Assembly: GCA_000697335.1 (NCBI GenBank)
Contig: JNEM01012235.1
Coordinates: forward strand, 1-26,454
Length of the DNA: 26,454 nucleotides
Origin: Conidiobolus incongruus B7586
Taxonomy: Eukaryota > Entomophthoromycota > Entomophthoromycetes > Entomophthorales > Conidiobolaceae
Reading direction: 5' to 3'
Positions 1 to 12,311 of this stretch are shown piece by piece. The translations under genes and the position numbers were made by a program. The notes beneath the pieces were generated by a model. It had not been told where the DNA came from, ran no database searches, and worked only from the letters and a program-made list of their open reading frames with translations. Position 1 is the stretch's first letter. Each line of letters begins with the position of its first letter.

Positions 1-598
1 AAATAAAAAATTAAAACTATAATATATTTGGATTAAAAAAATACTAAATCATTATTTATAATTTAATTATATATTATAATCAAATATGATCTATTATAAA
101 AATATAAAAATATATTTCAAACCAAGGTTACAAAAAAAGATTTTTTTAAATAATTAAATATTGATTTAATATAATATAGAAAAAATCTTTAAATTATTTA
201 ATATTAATAAAAATAACGAGGTATTAAGTAAAATTAAACTTTTGGAAAAAAATACTTTTTAATATAAATTCAATTTTAATCATTTTATAAAAATATTATA
301 AAATATAATTGACATCAATATCAATTATAATATATTATCTTTATTTAATAATCATCAAATTTAAAGTTGATATTGGGCTATATTAGGGCTTGGAAATATT
401 TAATAATTTATTAAATATATATTAATAATTTAATATACTAAATTATATGATAATTTCATTAATATTATGATAATTAAAATAATTACATACTTTATATTAA
501 ACTTAATATAGATATAATAAATATTTACTATTATAATAAGTAAACAAATAGTACAAAAGTTAGCAATTAATAATTATATAGCTTTTGTTATTATGTTG
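1..598. other. AT-rich spacer, no gene seen
   Basis: Almost pure A/T with short homopolymer runs and dense stops in all frames. I see no coding-like stretch, RNA gene or clear repeat unit here. It ends abruptly at the GC-richer island that begins near 599. Confidence 0.6.
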
Positions 599-1060
599 AT
601 GGAGAATAATCCTGTCAATTACTCAAGAAACTCCGATTACCGCAGGATTCGAGAAGTCACATTGGAGATATCACACCCCATGAACTAGTTGATCCTATTA
701 CTTTCTGCCTGTAAGTTGTTCATGTCCACAAAAATCAACAATGGAACCTAATATAAGATTATCACAAGCAAACTAATAAACACATCTTCTATCTTCATTT
801 TCAAAAGTATACCGTCTCTAAGTTTTTCTCGTAGCCCTCACAAAAGTGTTGAGTCGTGACGAGCGTGAGATATTTACTTTATTCAAAGAACCCGATTCGT
901 AACAAGTCATTTTCACCTACTTTGGTGAACCCCAATAATTTCCCTTAATTACGTGGTAATTTATCGTTTACCACTGGCGATTCCCCGTTTAAGCTCGTAA
1001 AGCCCATTGTTGTCAGTGTTAACACCCGACAATGTCTATATTAAGTATTTACAAAAATTA
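599..1060. other. GC-richer island, possible decayed coding or ncRNA sequence
   Basis: About 460 bases clearly richer in G/C than either flank, with CpG-containing words such as CGAGCGTGAG. No long ORF exists, but protein-like pieces occur on both strands. On the plus strand an ATG at 599 opens 29 codons, and a second frame carries a piece ending at a GTAAGT (711) that could be a 5' splice site, with a pyrimidine-rich tract and CAAAAG at about 802-807 as its acceptor. On the minus strand, starting near 1004, one frame gives several coding-like segments separated by stops. Two inverted repeats are visible: AATCCTG (608-614) with CAGGATT (643-649), and TTGTC (1010-1014) with GACAA (1028-1032) around the palindrome GTGTTAACAC (1016-1025). 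It may be an exon remnant, a decayed mobile element or a structured RNA. I recognise no family and cannot choose the strand. Confidence 0.35.
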
Positions 1061-2011
1061 CTGTATAAAAATTCTCTATTAAACTTTTACGAATTAATAT
1101 ATATAATTTAATTTTAAATATAATTTTAGTAAATAATATAGTTTATACTATAATGAATTAATGATTAAAATATTTTGAATAGAAAATAAAAGAATATATG
1201 TAAGTGAGTCAATATTTAATAAGTAATAAATTTAAAATATCTTATTATATATTAAATTTAATATTATTGCTATTTAATTACATATTACCGATTTTCAACT
1301 ATAATTTATTATTAATTATTAAAATATATTAAAAATTTTTGGTTATAATAATAATAATAATATACTTAAGTTTATATAATGATAAAGAGTATATGCCTTA
1401 TATTTTTAATTAATATTAAAGTATTTTAAACTGAAAGAAAAAAGTTTTCAATTATATGGGATACAAATATATTTTGTTTTATATATAAAAATACTTTGTA
1501 ATATATTTCATTTATTAAATATCATAATGGTTTAATATAATATATATTATTCTATCAAAATTATATTGGAAATAATTTTAATAATTTAAGTTAAAAATAT
1601 TAATTATGATAATAAAATTTTTAGGTTTATTGATAAATTGATGTAGACTATGTTTTTCAAATTGAATTGTTAAGATTGAAAAAGTATTGTTTTTATTGTT
1701 TCCAATTATGTAAACTGTTTCAATTTAACATTTTCATATAAATTTGGAAAAATTTAATTAAAATAAAAAATTTGGCTGGTTGTTGAGCATTGTAAATGAC
1801 CAAATATAGGTATTAAAAAGTTTATATAAAAATCGTGTTCGAAGAAATAATAAGTGTTTGTTGAATTTAAACTAAAAAAAATCTTACTTTAAAATTTAAA
1901 ATCAAGAGAAATAAAATTATATAGTTTATTAAAGCTCATATAGAAATATTCAATAAATACAAAATTATGAACGGTGTTAGTAACACTTAATAAACTCTAT
2001 TTTATACTAAA
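1061..2011. other. AT-rich spacer upstream of the first kelch gene
   Basis: Low-complexity A/T sequence with a short ATA microsatellite near 1346-1362. The last few hundred bases presumably hold the promoter and 5' UTR of the gene at 2012. In this composition any TATA-like word is uninformative, so no element is assigned. I looked for an upstream exon coding for a hydrophobic signal peptide with a GT...AG intron and found no convincing one. Confidence 0.5.
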
Positions 2012-3538
2012 ATGGACTTAAAACAAGTGAATTTTACAAGAAGGAAATATCGATCTTCAGCAGCTTATTTTGCTGGTACTTTAAGCGTTTTTCAAGGCAA
2101 TTCCCAAGTAAACTCTGGATTTTACTTGGATTATGATTTGGACGAACCGGGATTCAATAAAAGAATCATTGACAAGTCTATTATGTCAAATGTATTTCCA
2201 GAAAATACCGAAGTTTCTGTTATATATTATACGAAACCTGGAATTCCGAAAAAAATGATGGTATACGGACCTAATATGAGTAAGAGTAATGCCTCATGTT
2301 TTTTGGCTGGCCAAGATGCATTCGGAATGGTTTTGAATTCGAATTTAAACTCGGGTGGACCAGGATCGAGATTGGGCATAACTATTGATAGTACTGATAA
2401 TGGAGCAATATGGACATTTGGAGGGTATAGCATCGGTAACGATTTAAAAAATTCAAAGAATTATTTTTATATGTTCGATATTGAGAGTAATAAATGGGAA
2501 GATATGACCGAATTAGCAATTAAAAATAACATACCTCACCTTATATATCACACAATGAACAATATTAACAACCAGTATTTAGTGTTATTAGGAGGTGGTG
2601 TAGCTAATAATCAAGGTATTTTAACTGATCGACAGTTTGACGAATTATACAAGTTTGATATTAAGCAACAAATATGGTCAACACACACTTTGGTAAACTG
2701 TCCTTCCCAAGCAAGAATAGGTCATACTACTACTCTCGTGAAAGATCAATTGATTGTTATCGGAGGTTCTGATAATAATGAGGATTCGAGATTGAATGTT
2801 TTTGACGATATATATTCAATTAACCTTGATACTTTCGCATGCTCTAAAATCTCAATCAAGTCTTCGGATAATCAACCAACTACAATTAAACGGGCTTTTC
2901 ATTCTGACGCCTTAGTTGATGATCAACTTATAATTTCTTTTGGGATGACAAATTCAGATTCAGATCCTGAGTCAATTATTCTAAACACTGAAAAATGGGC
3001 TTTGCAAGACAAAGTAACCCCTCCGAAATCTTTGAACGAAGCTCACTCCTCTTCAACGACTCAAATATCACTTCAAAATATTTTATTATATGTTTTTTTA
3101 GGGTTGGCAATCTTAATATTTATTCTCTTTTCTATATATTTCTTTTTAAGGAGAAAACGCAAAAGAAAAATTATATCCAATAATTTGAATAACACTTCAA
3201 TAGATTCACTGGATCATGAACCGAAACCTAATTGGGTTAATTCTGACAATATTTCACTAAAATTTCATAATTCCCAAATTTTTGATTTTAATCAATCTAG
3301 TAATAACTCCGCCAGTTTGTATAGCAATAGCCAAGATGATTTGAAACAACTTGAAGATATTCGAATTTCATTTCAAAGCTCGTCAAATCACAAGACATTA
3401 CAACCAGATACAGAAAATACTGATGTCAATTACAATAGTAAAACCAAAGTATCAAATAACATTCAGCAATATCTATCGGCTAAATATAATGATGATCTTC
3501 GACAAAGTCCAATGACCAGTGATTCAGATAATCGATAA
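2012..3538 (+). CDS. Kelch-propeller single-pass membrane protein, subfamily A, intact
   Basis: A 508-residue protein of the kelch/galactose-oxidase-like propeller superfamily, probably a surface receptor or adhesin; ligand unknown. Six blade-like repeats run from about 10 to 332. The clearest have GG or FG plus a later W or Y: G137-G138 with W162, G194-G196 with W222, G251-G252 with Y268, and the last around 292-329. Sequons at N7 and N93 fit a luminal propeller. A hydrophobic segment at 356-379 is followed by RRKRKRK (380-386), predicting a cytoplasmic C terminus. The tail holds the family motif WVNSDNISLKF (408-418). The ATG lies in AAAATGG, an in-frame stop sits at 1991, and the first residues MDLxQVNFTRRKYRSS are kept in the pseudogene at 5123, so the start is well supported. 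No signal peptide is seen. It is the only working copy of its subfamily here. A likely poly(A) signal AAATAAATAATA follows the stop. Confidence 0.9.
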   Translation: MDLKQVNFTRRKYRSSAAYFAGTLSVFQGNSQVNSGFYLDYDLDEPGFNKRIIDKSIMSNVFPENTEVSVIYYTKPGIPKKMMVYGPNMSKSNASCFLAGQDAFGMVLNSNLNSGGPGSRLGITIDSTDNGAIWTFGGYSIGNDLKNSKNYFYMFDIESNKWEDMTELAIKNNIPHLIYHTMNNINNQYLVLLGGGVANNQGILTDRQFDELYKFDIKQQIWSTHTLVNCPSQARIGHTTTLVKDQLIVIGGSDNNEDSRLNVFDDIYSINLDTFACSKISIKSSDNQPTTIKRAFHSDALVDDQLIISFGMTNSDSDPESIILNTEKWALQDKVTPPKSLNEAHSSSTTQISLQNILLYVFLGLAILIFILFSIYFFLRRKRKRKIISNNLNNTSIDSLDHEPKPNWVNSDNISLKFHNSQIFDFNQSSNNSASLYSNSQDDLKQLEDIRISFQSSSNHKTLQPDTENTDVNYNSKTKVSNNIQQYLSAKYNDDLRQSPMTSDSDNR

Positions 3539-5122
3539 ATGGTAAAAATGAAATAAATAATATATCAATAATTTAATGATAAGAATACTATAACATTTTT
3601 GTTCATTATAAATTATATAATTAACGTATTTAAATCAATTTAATACAATATTCTAACCTATTATATAAATTACACCACTACTTTTTTAATATCGGATTCT
3701 ATTTCAAAAAGTATCAAAAATAATAACAATTAAATTTAATTTTAATAATCATTGAATTCATTCGAATTTCAATGCAAAATTAAATTCTATGCAATTCATT
3801 CAAATGACTTATTGTAATTTTGAAATTGCTCCTTTTAATTTCAAGCGTATCAAATACTAAATACTAATCAACCCTAATCCATTCAATTTATTTATCAATT
3901 ATATAATATAAGTCAATAATAATTGTTAGTATAATACCTTAATTGAAATAATTAAAATAAATATTTTGTTTAATAAAAATATATCAATAAAATTCTGATT
4001 AATAATTAATAATTAAATATTGAGAATTTTAAATATATTAGTTATAACCAAGTTAATATTAAGGTTTATATAAATTTTTTTTAAATTTTTTACAATTGTG
4101 TAAAATTGAAAAAGATAGGTTTGATCATGATATTATTATAATGAATATTAATTATAATAAAAAAAAATACTAATTAAATAACACAATTATAATATTTACA
4201 AACTATATTCCTGCTAAATAAATATTATATTATTATTTTATAGATCATTATAATGTATATTCATTAATTGATTTTATATTATACTATAATTGGGTTAATT
4301 TCAAGTTTATATTTAATTGAGTAATTTTATATTGAAGATTTTTTAATATAAAATAATTAATATGATATAGGATAAAAATATTATATTTAAATAAAAATAT
4401 AATTTTTTTGAATTGGTTCTTTTTTGTTGTTAAAAGGATGAATAATTTTGAAATTATAATAATAAAAATTCACAATTTTAATATATAATGAAAATATATA
4501 ATCAAACAATAAGGAATAATTCTAAATTATACATATTAAAATTTCAAATTTAAATTGGGAATTATATTGAATATTAAAAATTTCGAATCATGGTATATAT
4601 TGTAAATTCTATTGTTTAATATTTATATTTATATCAAATTAGATGTTTCCAATTATGATATAGTTTTTAGAAAATATATAGAGAAAAACTGGATTTAATG
4701 TTGAATTTAATCTTAATAAATCATTAAATTTTTATTAAGAACTGCAACACTTATTTTTAATATGCCTCAATGAGCCAAAGGTACTAAGTGCATTAAAATG
4801 ACACTGGAAAATATCTAGTTTCAAATTCTAATTTTTAATATGGATAACATTCATTTAATTGATGAAAATTATTAAAAATTAAAACTTTATTGATTTAAAT
4901 TTGAAAAAATAATAATAATTATTTGTTGAGTACAATTCTTAATTATATAACAATATAATTATATACCATAAAAATTAATGATGAATATTTAAATTGCAAA
5001 TTTGTTCTAAATCATTAATAATGAATAACCATTTTCATGTGAAGTTGATAAAATCAAATGAGCTATCAATAAAAACATCTAGTTGTATATTAAAATATTC
5101 ATTGATTTTAAATTATGAATAA
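3539..5122. other. AT-rich spacer between kelch copies
   Basis: Presumed 3' UTR of the first kelch gene, then A/T-rich DNA with stops in all frames. No coding-like segment, tRNA or clear repeat copy is seen. The bases just before 5123 are not obviously similar to the promoter region of the gene at 2012, so either the duplication did not carry upstream sequence or that sequence has diverged past recognition. Confidence 0.5.
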
Positions 5123-6663
5123 ATGGATTTAACCCAGGTTAATTTCACTAGAAGAAAATATCGATCTTCAGCAACTTATGCTGCAGAATATTTGGCTTTT
5201 TTTAATTGTGCTTCACCTAGAAATAATGGTATTTAATTACATTTTGATCCTAAAACCTGAAAAAGAGCCCTGGATTTTCCGATAATATCCTTATATCTAT
5301 TTTTTCAGAACTGAGTGTAGCATGCTTTTTCATTTATAGGAAACCTGGAATACCTCATAAAGGAATTATGTATAGTCCAAATAGAAGAGCGAATAATGAT
5401 CCATATTTTTTCACTTTTAAGGACGCTTTAGGAATGGCTTTATACTCGGTTTTAAATATGAACCGACCTGGATCCAAATTATGTATCGTAATTGAAGTAA
5501 TCGATAATAATGTTATTTGGACTTTTGGTGGGTATAACATTGTTGTCAATTTAACCAGTGTTCAATCAAACTATAGAAGTTCGATAGTATTAGTTATAAA
5601 TGGAAAGATTTAACAGAATCAGCTAATAAAAATAAAATACCTTATCTAACATATCATACAATGAATAAAATAATTTTTGAATAATTATCAATTTTGAAGG
5701 AGGAATATCAAACAATATGAGCAAATTATTAGAACATCAATTTGACAAATTTTATAAAATATGATAAAAATGAGGAAGAATGGTCAACGCATACTTTGAC
5801 TAACTACCCTTCTCAAACAAGAATAGGTCACACCACCATTCTTTTAAATATTGAATTGGTCGCGATAAGTGGATGGAATAATATGGTGGAATCAAAAATT
5901 AATATTTATAATGACATATATTCGATTAAACTTGATACATTCACCTGTACTAAAATCATTTCACAAGCTGATTAGAATCGGTTAAGTATGATATATAGAG
6001 CATTTCATGCTGCAGTCTTAGTTGATAATCAGCTTATTTTTTTCAGGATGACCAAATCAAACTGAGACCTAGATTTCATTATCCTCAATGCCGAAAATTA
6101 AACGATATATGATAATTTCGTACCATCAAAGTCTTTGAACCAATCAGATTCTGTATCTTCTACTACGAATTCAATATCTTTTTAAGCTATTTTGTTATAT
6201 TGTCTTTTTGGATTATCTATTCTGATAATCATTCTAATTCTGATATATGTGTTTTTAAGGCATAAAAGAAAAAAGACAATGATAGCTAATAATTCTAACG
6301 ATATTTAAGCAAGCTCACCAAATTTGGAATCAATTTCTCAATTGGTTGATTCAGATATTATTTCGCTCAAGCTTAATAGTTTCAAAATTTTCACGTTTAA
6401 CCGATCTAATAACCGCTCGAGCAATTTTGATAGCATTACCCAACATTTTATAAACCAACCAGAGATTTTTAACACCCTCTAAATGCTCCTCACCCAACTT
6501 ACATAATTTAAAAATAGGTAATTCTTTGATAGAGATTAATTACAACAATAAAACCAATTCATCAGATCGCAGTTGCAAATCTTTACAAACAAATCCTATT
6601 GTAAATATGGGAAATAGTAAAACGAATCATAATTTTAATCAACAGTTGATACAAAATAAATAA
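5123..6663 (+). pseudogene. Kelch membrane protein pseudogene, subfamily A, moderately decayed
   Basis: Collinear with the intact gene at 2012 from start codon to tail. The first 20 or so codons are near identical (ATG GAT TTA, then QVNFTRRKYRSS). The frame closes at a TAA at 5234-5236, and the rest survives as pieces in shifting frames. The piece 5368-5613 covers the blade with WTFGG, 5742-5975 covers the WSTHTL and RIGHTT blade, and about 6180-6270 gives the membrane segment followed by basic RHKRKK. Near 6335-6400 the tail motif remains as LVDSDIISLKLN, with the W changed to L. I count roughly ten disabling changes by eye; at least one looks like CAA to TAA just before the membrane segment. 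One of the two family cysteines is now Y. Decay is moderate, so inactivation is younger than in the copy at 9772. I cannot exclude a transcribed short N-terminal product, but it would hold less than one blade. Confidence 0.9.
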
Positions 6664-7029
6664 ACATTTTTAACTATAATAAAACCATATATTCTATATA
6701 CATTCTACCACAGTTATTTAATAAAAAATGAATATTCTATTAATCTATTAGTTTTAGAAATATTTTTTTATTAATAAATTATTTTATTGTATTAAACTTT
6801 ATATATATTTTAAAATAATAAAATTTATCCTACACCTTGAACCTAATATCTATAAAAATATAAATATAAATATCATAACTGTTTTCAATCAGGTAAAAGT
6901 AGATTAATTAGATGAAAGAATAGATTTATCAAGCTATCATATACACAACTCAATTTTTTTAATTTTAAAATAATATAAATATAATTGAATTATAAATATC
7001 AATAAATTATATATCTTTTGATTTAAGAA
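6664..7029. other. AT-rich spacer between pseudogene and repeat
   Basis: Short A/T-rich stretch between the pseudogene's end and the dispersed repeat. No gene or structured element is seen. The repeat border is approximate, so some of this may belong to it. Confidence 0.4.
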
Positions 7030-8110
7030 TTATTATATTATTAGTTTAGACAAAGAAAAATGCCAAATTTTTTAATTTTTGATTTTTCAAACATATTTTT
7101 ATTATAATAAAATTAGTTACATATTAAGTATATATGAGAAAAAATATTTTTAAACTATATATTAATATTTACATATATATTTATATATTTTTATTCTTAT
7201 ATTAAATTATTTTTAATAAAAAATATAAAGATAAATTTAATAAAGCTTAATATATGTTATAATTAACAAAACTCACTATTTTAATATTACTAAAATATAA
7301 ACCTAAGCTTTTTAAAATCATTTAAGTTTTTTAAAGAATCTATAAAATAATATTTAATTTAAAATTACCATATATTATATGTTTTTTCTTTATAACTTAA
7401 AAAGACATTATTTGAAATTGATATAAACTTAAAATTCTAATTTTTATTGTTTTTTTATTTTTATTAATAAAAACAAAACAATATATATTAAAAAATACCT
7501 TTTTATTTTTATTATAGATTTATCTAATTAAATTATCATTTACTAGCAAAAATTAAAAATGATATCTGATATTTTAACCAAAAATTAAAAGAACATATAA
7601 CTTTAGCTATACAGATCTTAACAAAATATATCTAAAGGTAAAGGTTTTTATATTAAATCATTATAATTGATAAATCTTAAATTAACTTTTATAATCTTTT
7701 GTTTAAAAAACAAAATACTAGGTTAAATTAAAACAATCTTTTTTTAAGTTTTAATAAATATATATCTTATCCATAAGTGAAAATAAACCATTATAATAGA
7801 TTATAATCATTTATAATATTTTTATTTAGCTTTGAAGTGAGTATTAATTAATTATAAGTTTTATATTATTTTTTTAATTAAAATAACTTTTATATATTGA
7901 TTTTATTATTAATTAAAGATATCTATTATTTTCCATCATAATTTTATAATCTATAAAATTAAATTTATAAAATATTTTTATTAAAAAAATTGAAAGAACT
8001 ATAATATCTGGTATATTTACTAAATTACAACCCAGGTGATTATAGCTGTTTTTAATAATTAAAACATTTACTTATAGGAAAAAATTTCTTTAAATAAATC
8101 AAATAAAGTG
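7030..8110 (-). repeat. Dispersed AT-rich repeat, copy A (reverse orientation)
   Basis: Read as reverse complement, this segment is collinear with 18164-19400 and matches 20735-21950 in the same orientation. Shared landmarks in order include TTTTTCAAACATAT near 7085, TTATAATCTTTTG near 7690, AACTATAATATCTGGTATA near 7998, and CTTATAGGAAAAAA near 8071. Similarity stops after AAATAAATCAAAT near 8110, where the other copies continue for about 120 bases, so this copy is truncated or rearranged at that end. There is no ORF, no terminal inverted repeat and no target duplication that I can find. The family is unknown; the copies are diverged and so not recent. Confidence 0.6.
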
Positions 8111-9771
8111 CCTAATATTATGAATAATATTATAATATATTAAAATATAAATTTAATACTCAGGATTATACATAGATTATTATAATATATAAAATATAAT
8201 ATAAGAATAAATTAATAATATCGATTTATTGTTATTTTTGTTATTTTATAAATAATATGAAAACTGATTTTATTTTGAATAGATAAATATTAATTTTTTC
8301 ATAGAATAGTAATAAACCAAAATTGATTTAAGGAAATATGAGGCTTCTTAGGTGAATAGATTGTTTTATTTTTGACCAGACAATTCAGTGCATTTTAAAT
8401 AGAAGTTTCTTTAAAAATATCAAATAATTCAATCAATATTTAAAATATTGTATTTAAAATCACAGATTATATTTTGAGAAATATTCCAAAAGTATAATAT
8501 TATATATTTAAAGCTTGTATAAAGATAATCATTTTAAATGTATATATTGAATTATATTACGCTTGAGTTCTAATAGTATATAATTGTAATAGAGTTTATT
8601 GCAAAAGATGTAAATTCAATTATTCAAATCTGTTCTATGATTTAAATCAGGCTGCCAAGCATCAGGATGTAATTATTTTAATTCAAGATTAAAATTAACT
8701 ACCCAAATATTGTGCACATATTTAAAAATAGGTGACAGAACATTTTAAATAATCATATAAAAGATATTAAATCATAACGAATATATTTGATTAATCCAGA
8801 AATACTTTAATAATTCCTTTTTTGATTTTGTATATCATATTAAATACTGTAATTTATTTTTATTACCAAATCCTAATCATATTAGTAATCATTTTTATTT
8901 ATAGATATCAATACAACTAATTAAAAAATCAAAATACTAATTCCATGATATATCCTTGACATAGCTTGTTAGTATTAAGGACTAAAATATACCTAATTTA
9001 TATTAGTTATCATGACATATATTAATTCAAAATTTTAATATAGTTGAAAATTATTGAGTTTTAAAAAAAAATAACGGACTAATATAAAAATTTGAATATC
9101 CTTCCTTTTCAATTCTATTTATAAAATATTTTATCTATAAAAGGATAATAATAATAATTTTATTATTATATTATGATTTTCAATTCGGATATTTGTATGA
9201 ATTTCTAAATAAATTTTCTTCATAATTTAGAAGATTGTGGAGTTTTTTATCTGATAATATCTGTAGAATCAAATTGAAAATATTAAGGACAGTTTGTTAT
9301 AATAATTTCAAAACTTTAAATAAAAAAACATGAAAAAAATTTATTATATAATGATTTAACCCTATTCCATTGAATAATACCAAGTAAATGCTTAAAAAAT
9401 AGTGAAAAATAATAAAATTTTATGTTTTAAATTGGACCTGAGATTTGGCTCTAATATTATTCTCGGATTAAAATAATTTAATTTTCATGCTTGCCAGAAC
9501 TGATTGAAATATATTACACTGCATTGATAACCATTGGAAGAAAATAGAATGATAGATATATATCATATATTCAAAACGAAAAGCTTGATTTAATTATTGT
9601 TGAATTAATCCAATCAATATTTATTCTAATTTGGATCACTATACATAAAAATTGATACATTTTAATTAGTTAAATAATGAAGTTAATCTAGTCAATTTAA
9701 TATAATAGAAAAATAATATATTTGAAATAATAAAATATTTAAATATTCGATCTAATTATAATTTTTTACAT
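8111..9771. other. AT-rich spacer upstream of the second pseudogene
   Basis: A/T-rich DNA with no coding-like run and no match to the dispersed repeat that I could detect. The last part would have been the promoter of the kelch copy beginning near 9772. Confidence 0.45.
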
Positions 9772-11300
9772 ATAGACTATAAATCAAGCTAATATTACAA
9801 GAAGGAAACATCCTTCATATGCAACGTATTTTTCAGGTACTTTAAGTGTTTTTCAGGGCGTTTTCCAATTTAATTCTGAATTTTATTTGGATAATGATCT
9901 GGAAGAATTTTAATTCAATAAAAAGAATCATTGACAAATTTATCATTTCAAATTTATTTCCACAAAGTGCGGAAACTAGTTGATTTATTATAAGAAACCT
10001 AATATATGCAGAAGAATGATGATGTGTGCACCGAATAGGAATGTGACTAAATTCTCAACTTTTTTGTTTGGTGTTGATGAATTGATAATGAAATATAATC
10101 AGAATCTTAGCTCTGGTGAATCAAGTTCGAGAATAAGTATGATTGTTGAGAATACTTATAATGAATAGTTATGGAAAATTGGAGGATATGATATTGAGTA
10201 AAACTTAAATCAACTACAAGGATATTCTAATATTCTTCATATTGAAAGTAGTAAATAGAAAGATACACCGAATTAGCCACAAAGCACAATATATCTCATC
10301 TTATATACCACACAATAAGGAACGTCAACAATGAGTATTTAGTAATATTGGGAGGCTCAATCCCAAAAATTCAGGGATATTAACTGATCAAGAGATTGAC
10401 ACATTGTACAAGTTTGATATTTTGCAACGATTATGGTCAACACATACGTTGATCATATGTTCTTCCAAAACAGGAATAGGTCATACTGCAAAGATCGCAA
10501 AGGATGAGTTAACTGCTATAGGATGACAGGATAATAATGTGGAATTGAAGCTGATTGTTTTCAAAGGTATTTATTCCATCAAGTTAAATACCTTTACATG
10601 CACTAAAATCATTGCCATACAATGAGATAATCATCTTACGAAATTTGGTCAAGTCTTCCATGTCAGAACTTTATTTGACGGTCAGCTAATAGTATTATTT
10701 GGTATGAAAAAATGAGAAAATAACCTAGATTTCATATTTCTGAATACTAAAAATGGACGCTGTAAGATAAAATAAACCCACCAATATATTTCGGCCAATC
10801 GAATACTTTAACCTCTTTAATATTTTTTCAAATATATTATTATATTCATTCATTGAGTTGGTATCATTATTAATTATTCTTTTGTCGAAATATTACTTTA
10901 TACGCTGCAAATACCAAAAAAATTACCGTAGTATCAAGTTAATTATTCTCCAAAAAGTTAACCAAATCTCGGGTACCATTACATTTGGGTGAATTCAGTT
11001 AACATTTCACCTAATTTTATTGGTTCAAAATTCTTCACATTTTATTAACTCGATTATAACTATTCCAATTTATGCAGTAGAATCAATATGATTTAAGAGA
11101 GCTGGAGTACATTTGAATTTTATAGCAAGGCTCATCTACAAACTTTCAAATTTTATCCTCGAATAATGCGATTATTCAAGTCAATTATGACAACAAAGCC
11201 AAGATATTGTAGTTACCAGGAACCCTTTTGAGTTAATCACAATACCCATATGCTATCATTTCCATTTTATAATAATCCTCTGTAAAAACCAGTCAATACA
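9772..11300 (+). pseudogene. Kelch membrane protein pseudogene, subfamily A, heavily decayed
   Basis: Aligns end to end with the intact gene at 2012. The start codon position now reads ATA (9772-9774), followed by a recognisable ITRRK segment, then the FSGTLSVFQG blade. Later landmarks are SGESSSRIS near 10115, the IYHT and LVILGG blade near 10300-10360, WSTHTLI near 10435, GIGHT near 10475, a hydrophobic stretch near 10830-10900, and the tail motif as WVNSVNIS near 10986. The codon for the W of the KWEDM strand is TAG (10256-10258), and several frame changes and stops are spread throughout. No segment exceeds about 60 codons. It is more decayed than the copy at 5123, so it is probably the older loss or has drifted faster. 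One family cysteine (ICSSK near 10457) remains. No sign of retroposition: no poly(A) tract or flanking duplication is seen. Confidence 0.87.
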
Positions 11301-12311
11301 ATTATATAAGTGATATCCTTATGTATCATAAATTCGAAATAAATATATTTGTATTATACAAATTCAATAAAAAATAGTCATTTATTATTCATACATAAAT
11401 TAAATTTTCAAATAAAGAATATATTAACCTATTTTTCAACTATTCAAATTATTATAATGTGTAAATATAAAGTAAATTTAAAATTTTATCAAAACATTCC
11501 AAAAGATATTAAAATTTTTGTTATGAGATTATATTATAAATTTGTAAATCTATAATGAGTAAATATATATTCTGATTGGGCTAATTTTTACTACAATTAT
11601 TTTATATCAATTATTTTGAAAGAATATTAAATTTTTGAAAATCTAATATACTTATCAGTTAGAAAAATTGAGAGGTAATATTCAGTTATATCAAAAAAAT
11701 TTTTTTAGCTTTTAATTCTACACTTAATTATTAAAATACTTTAAAATTATCATGGGAATATTTTATTATATTAACTATTGGGCAATTTAAAGTTTTTCAA
11801 TTTTAATATTGAATCAAAACTTAATGGGTATCTAAACTTATATTAACATATTATTTTTAAATATTATATGAGAATATAAAATACGAAATTTTAATTGATC
11901 TAATATTATCCAAATAACTCTAATATAATAATTATATGTTTAAAATTTTATATTTATGAAATCATTTTTGAACCCTTATGAGAATCGGACAATTAAGTCA
12001 CAATTGGATACTATTGAAATCAATTGAAGGATGAAACTTGATTGATAATATCACATGATCAATTTGGTTGGATTTGGCAAGCATTGAACTTAAACTATAC
12101 TATTCATTTTACCTTGATTTAATTCGTTATTGAAAGGCAATTTTCATTAACTTTGAAATAAATAATAAAAATATTTTTATATAAAATATTATACAATATA
12201 TATATTATAATGATATGTTGATTTTTTAGTGTTATATCTTTTTATTAATCAATCATATCCAATTTTTAAGAACTATAAATTAATCTAATTTCTGTGTATT
12301 TAATTTGAGGG

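Noticed and set aside
640-660. GGATTCGAG as a tRNA or SINE B box
   Set aside because: No pairing T-arm stem, no A box at the right distance and no acceptor stem.
890-915. CGTAACAAG word resembling a conserved small-subunit rRNA segment
   Set aside because: The flanking sequence does not match rRNA; the word is short and probably a coincidence.
2227-2433. 68-codon minus-strand ORF inside the first kelch gene, with a related one at 5355-5549
   Set aside because: Both are antisense shadows of the same propeller blade. Their similarity follows from the sense-strand homology.
11349-11555. Open stretch of 68 codons after the second pseudogene
   Set aside because: It starts with TTG, lies in pure A/T DNA and has the N/I/K/Y/F composition expected by chance.
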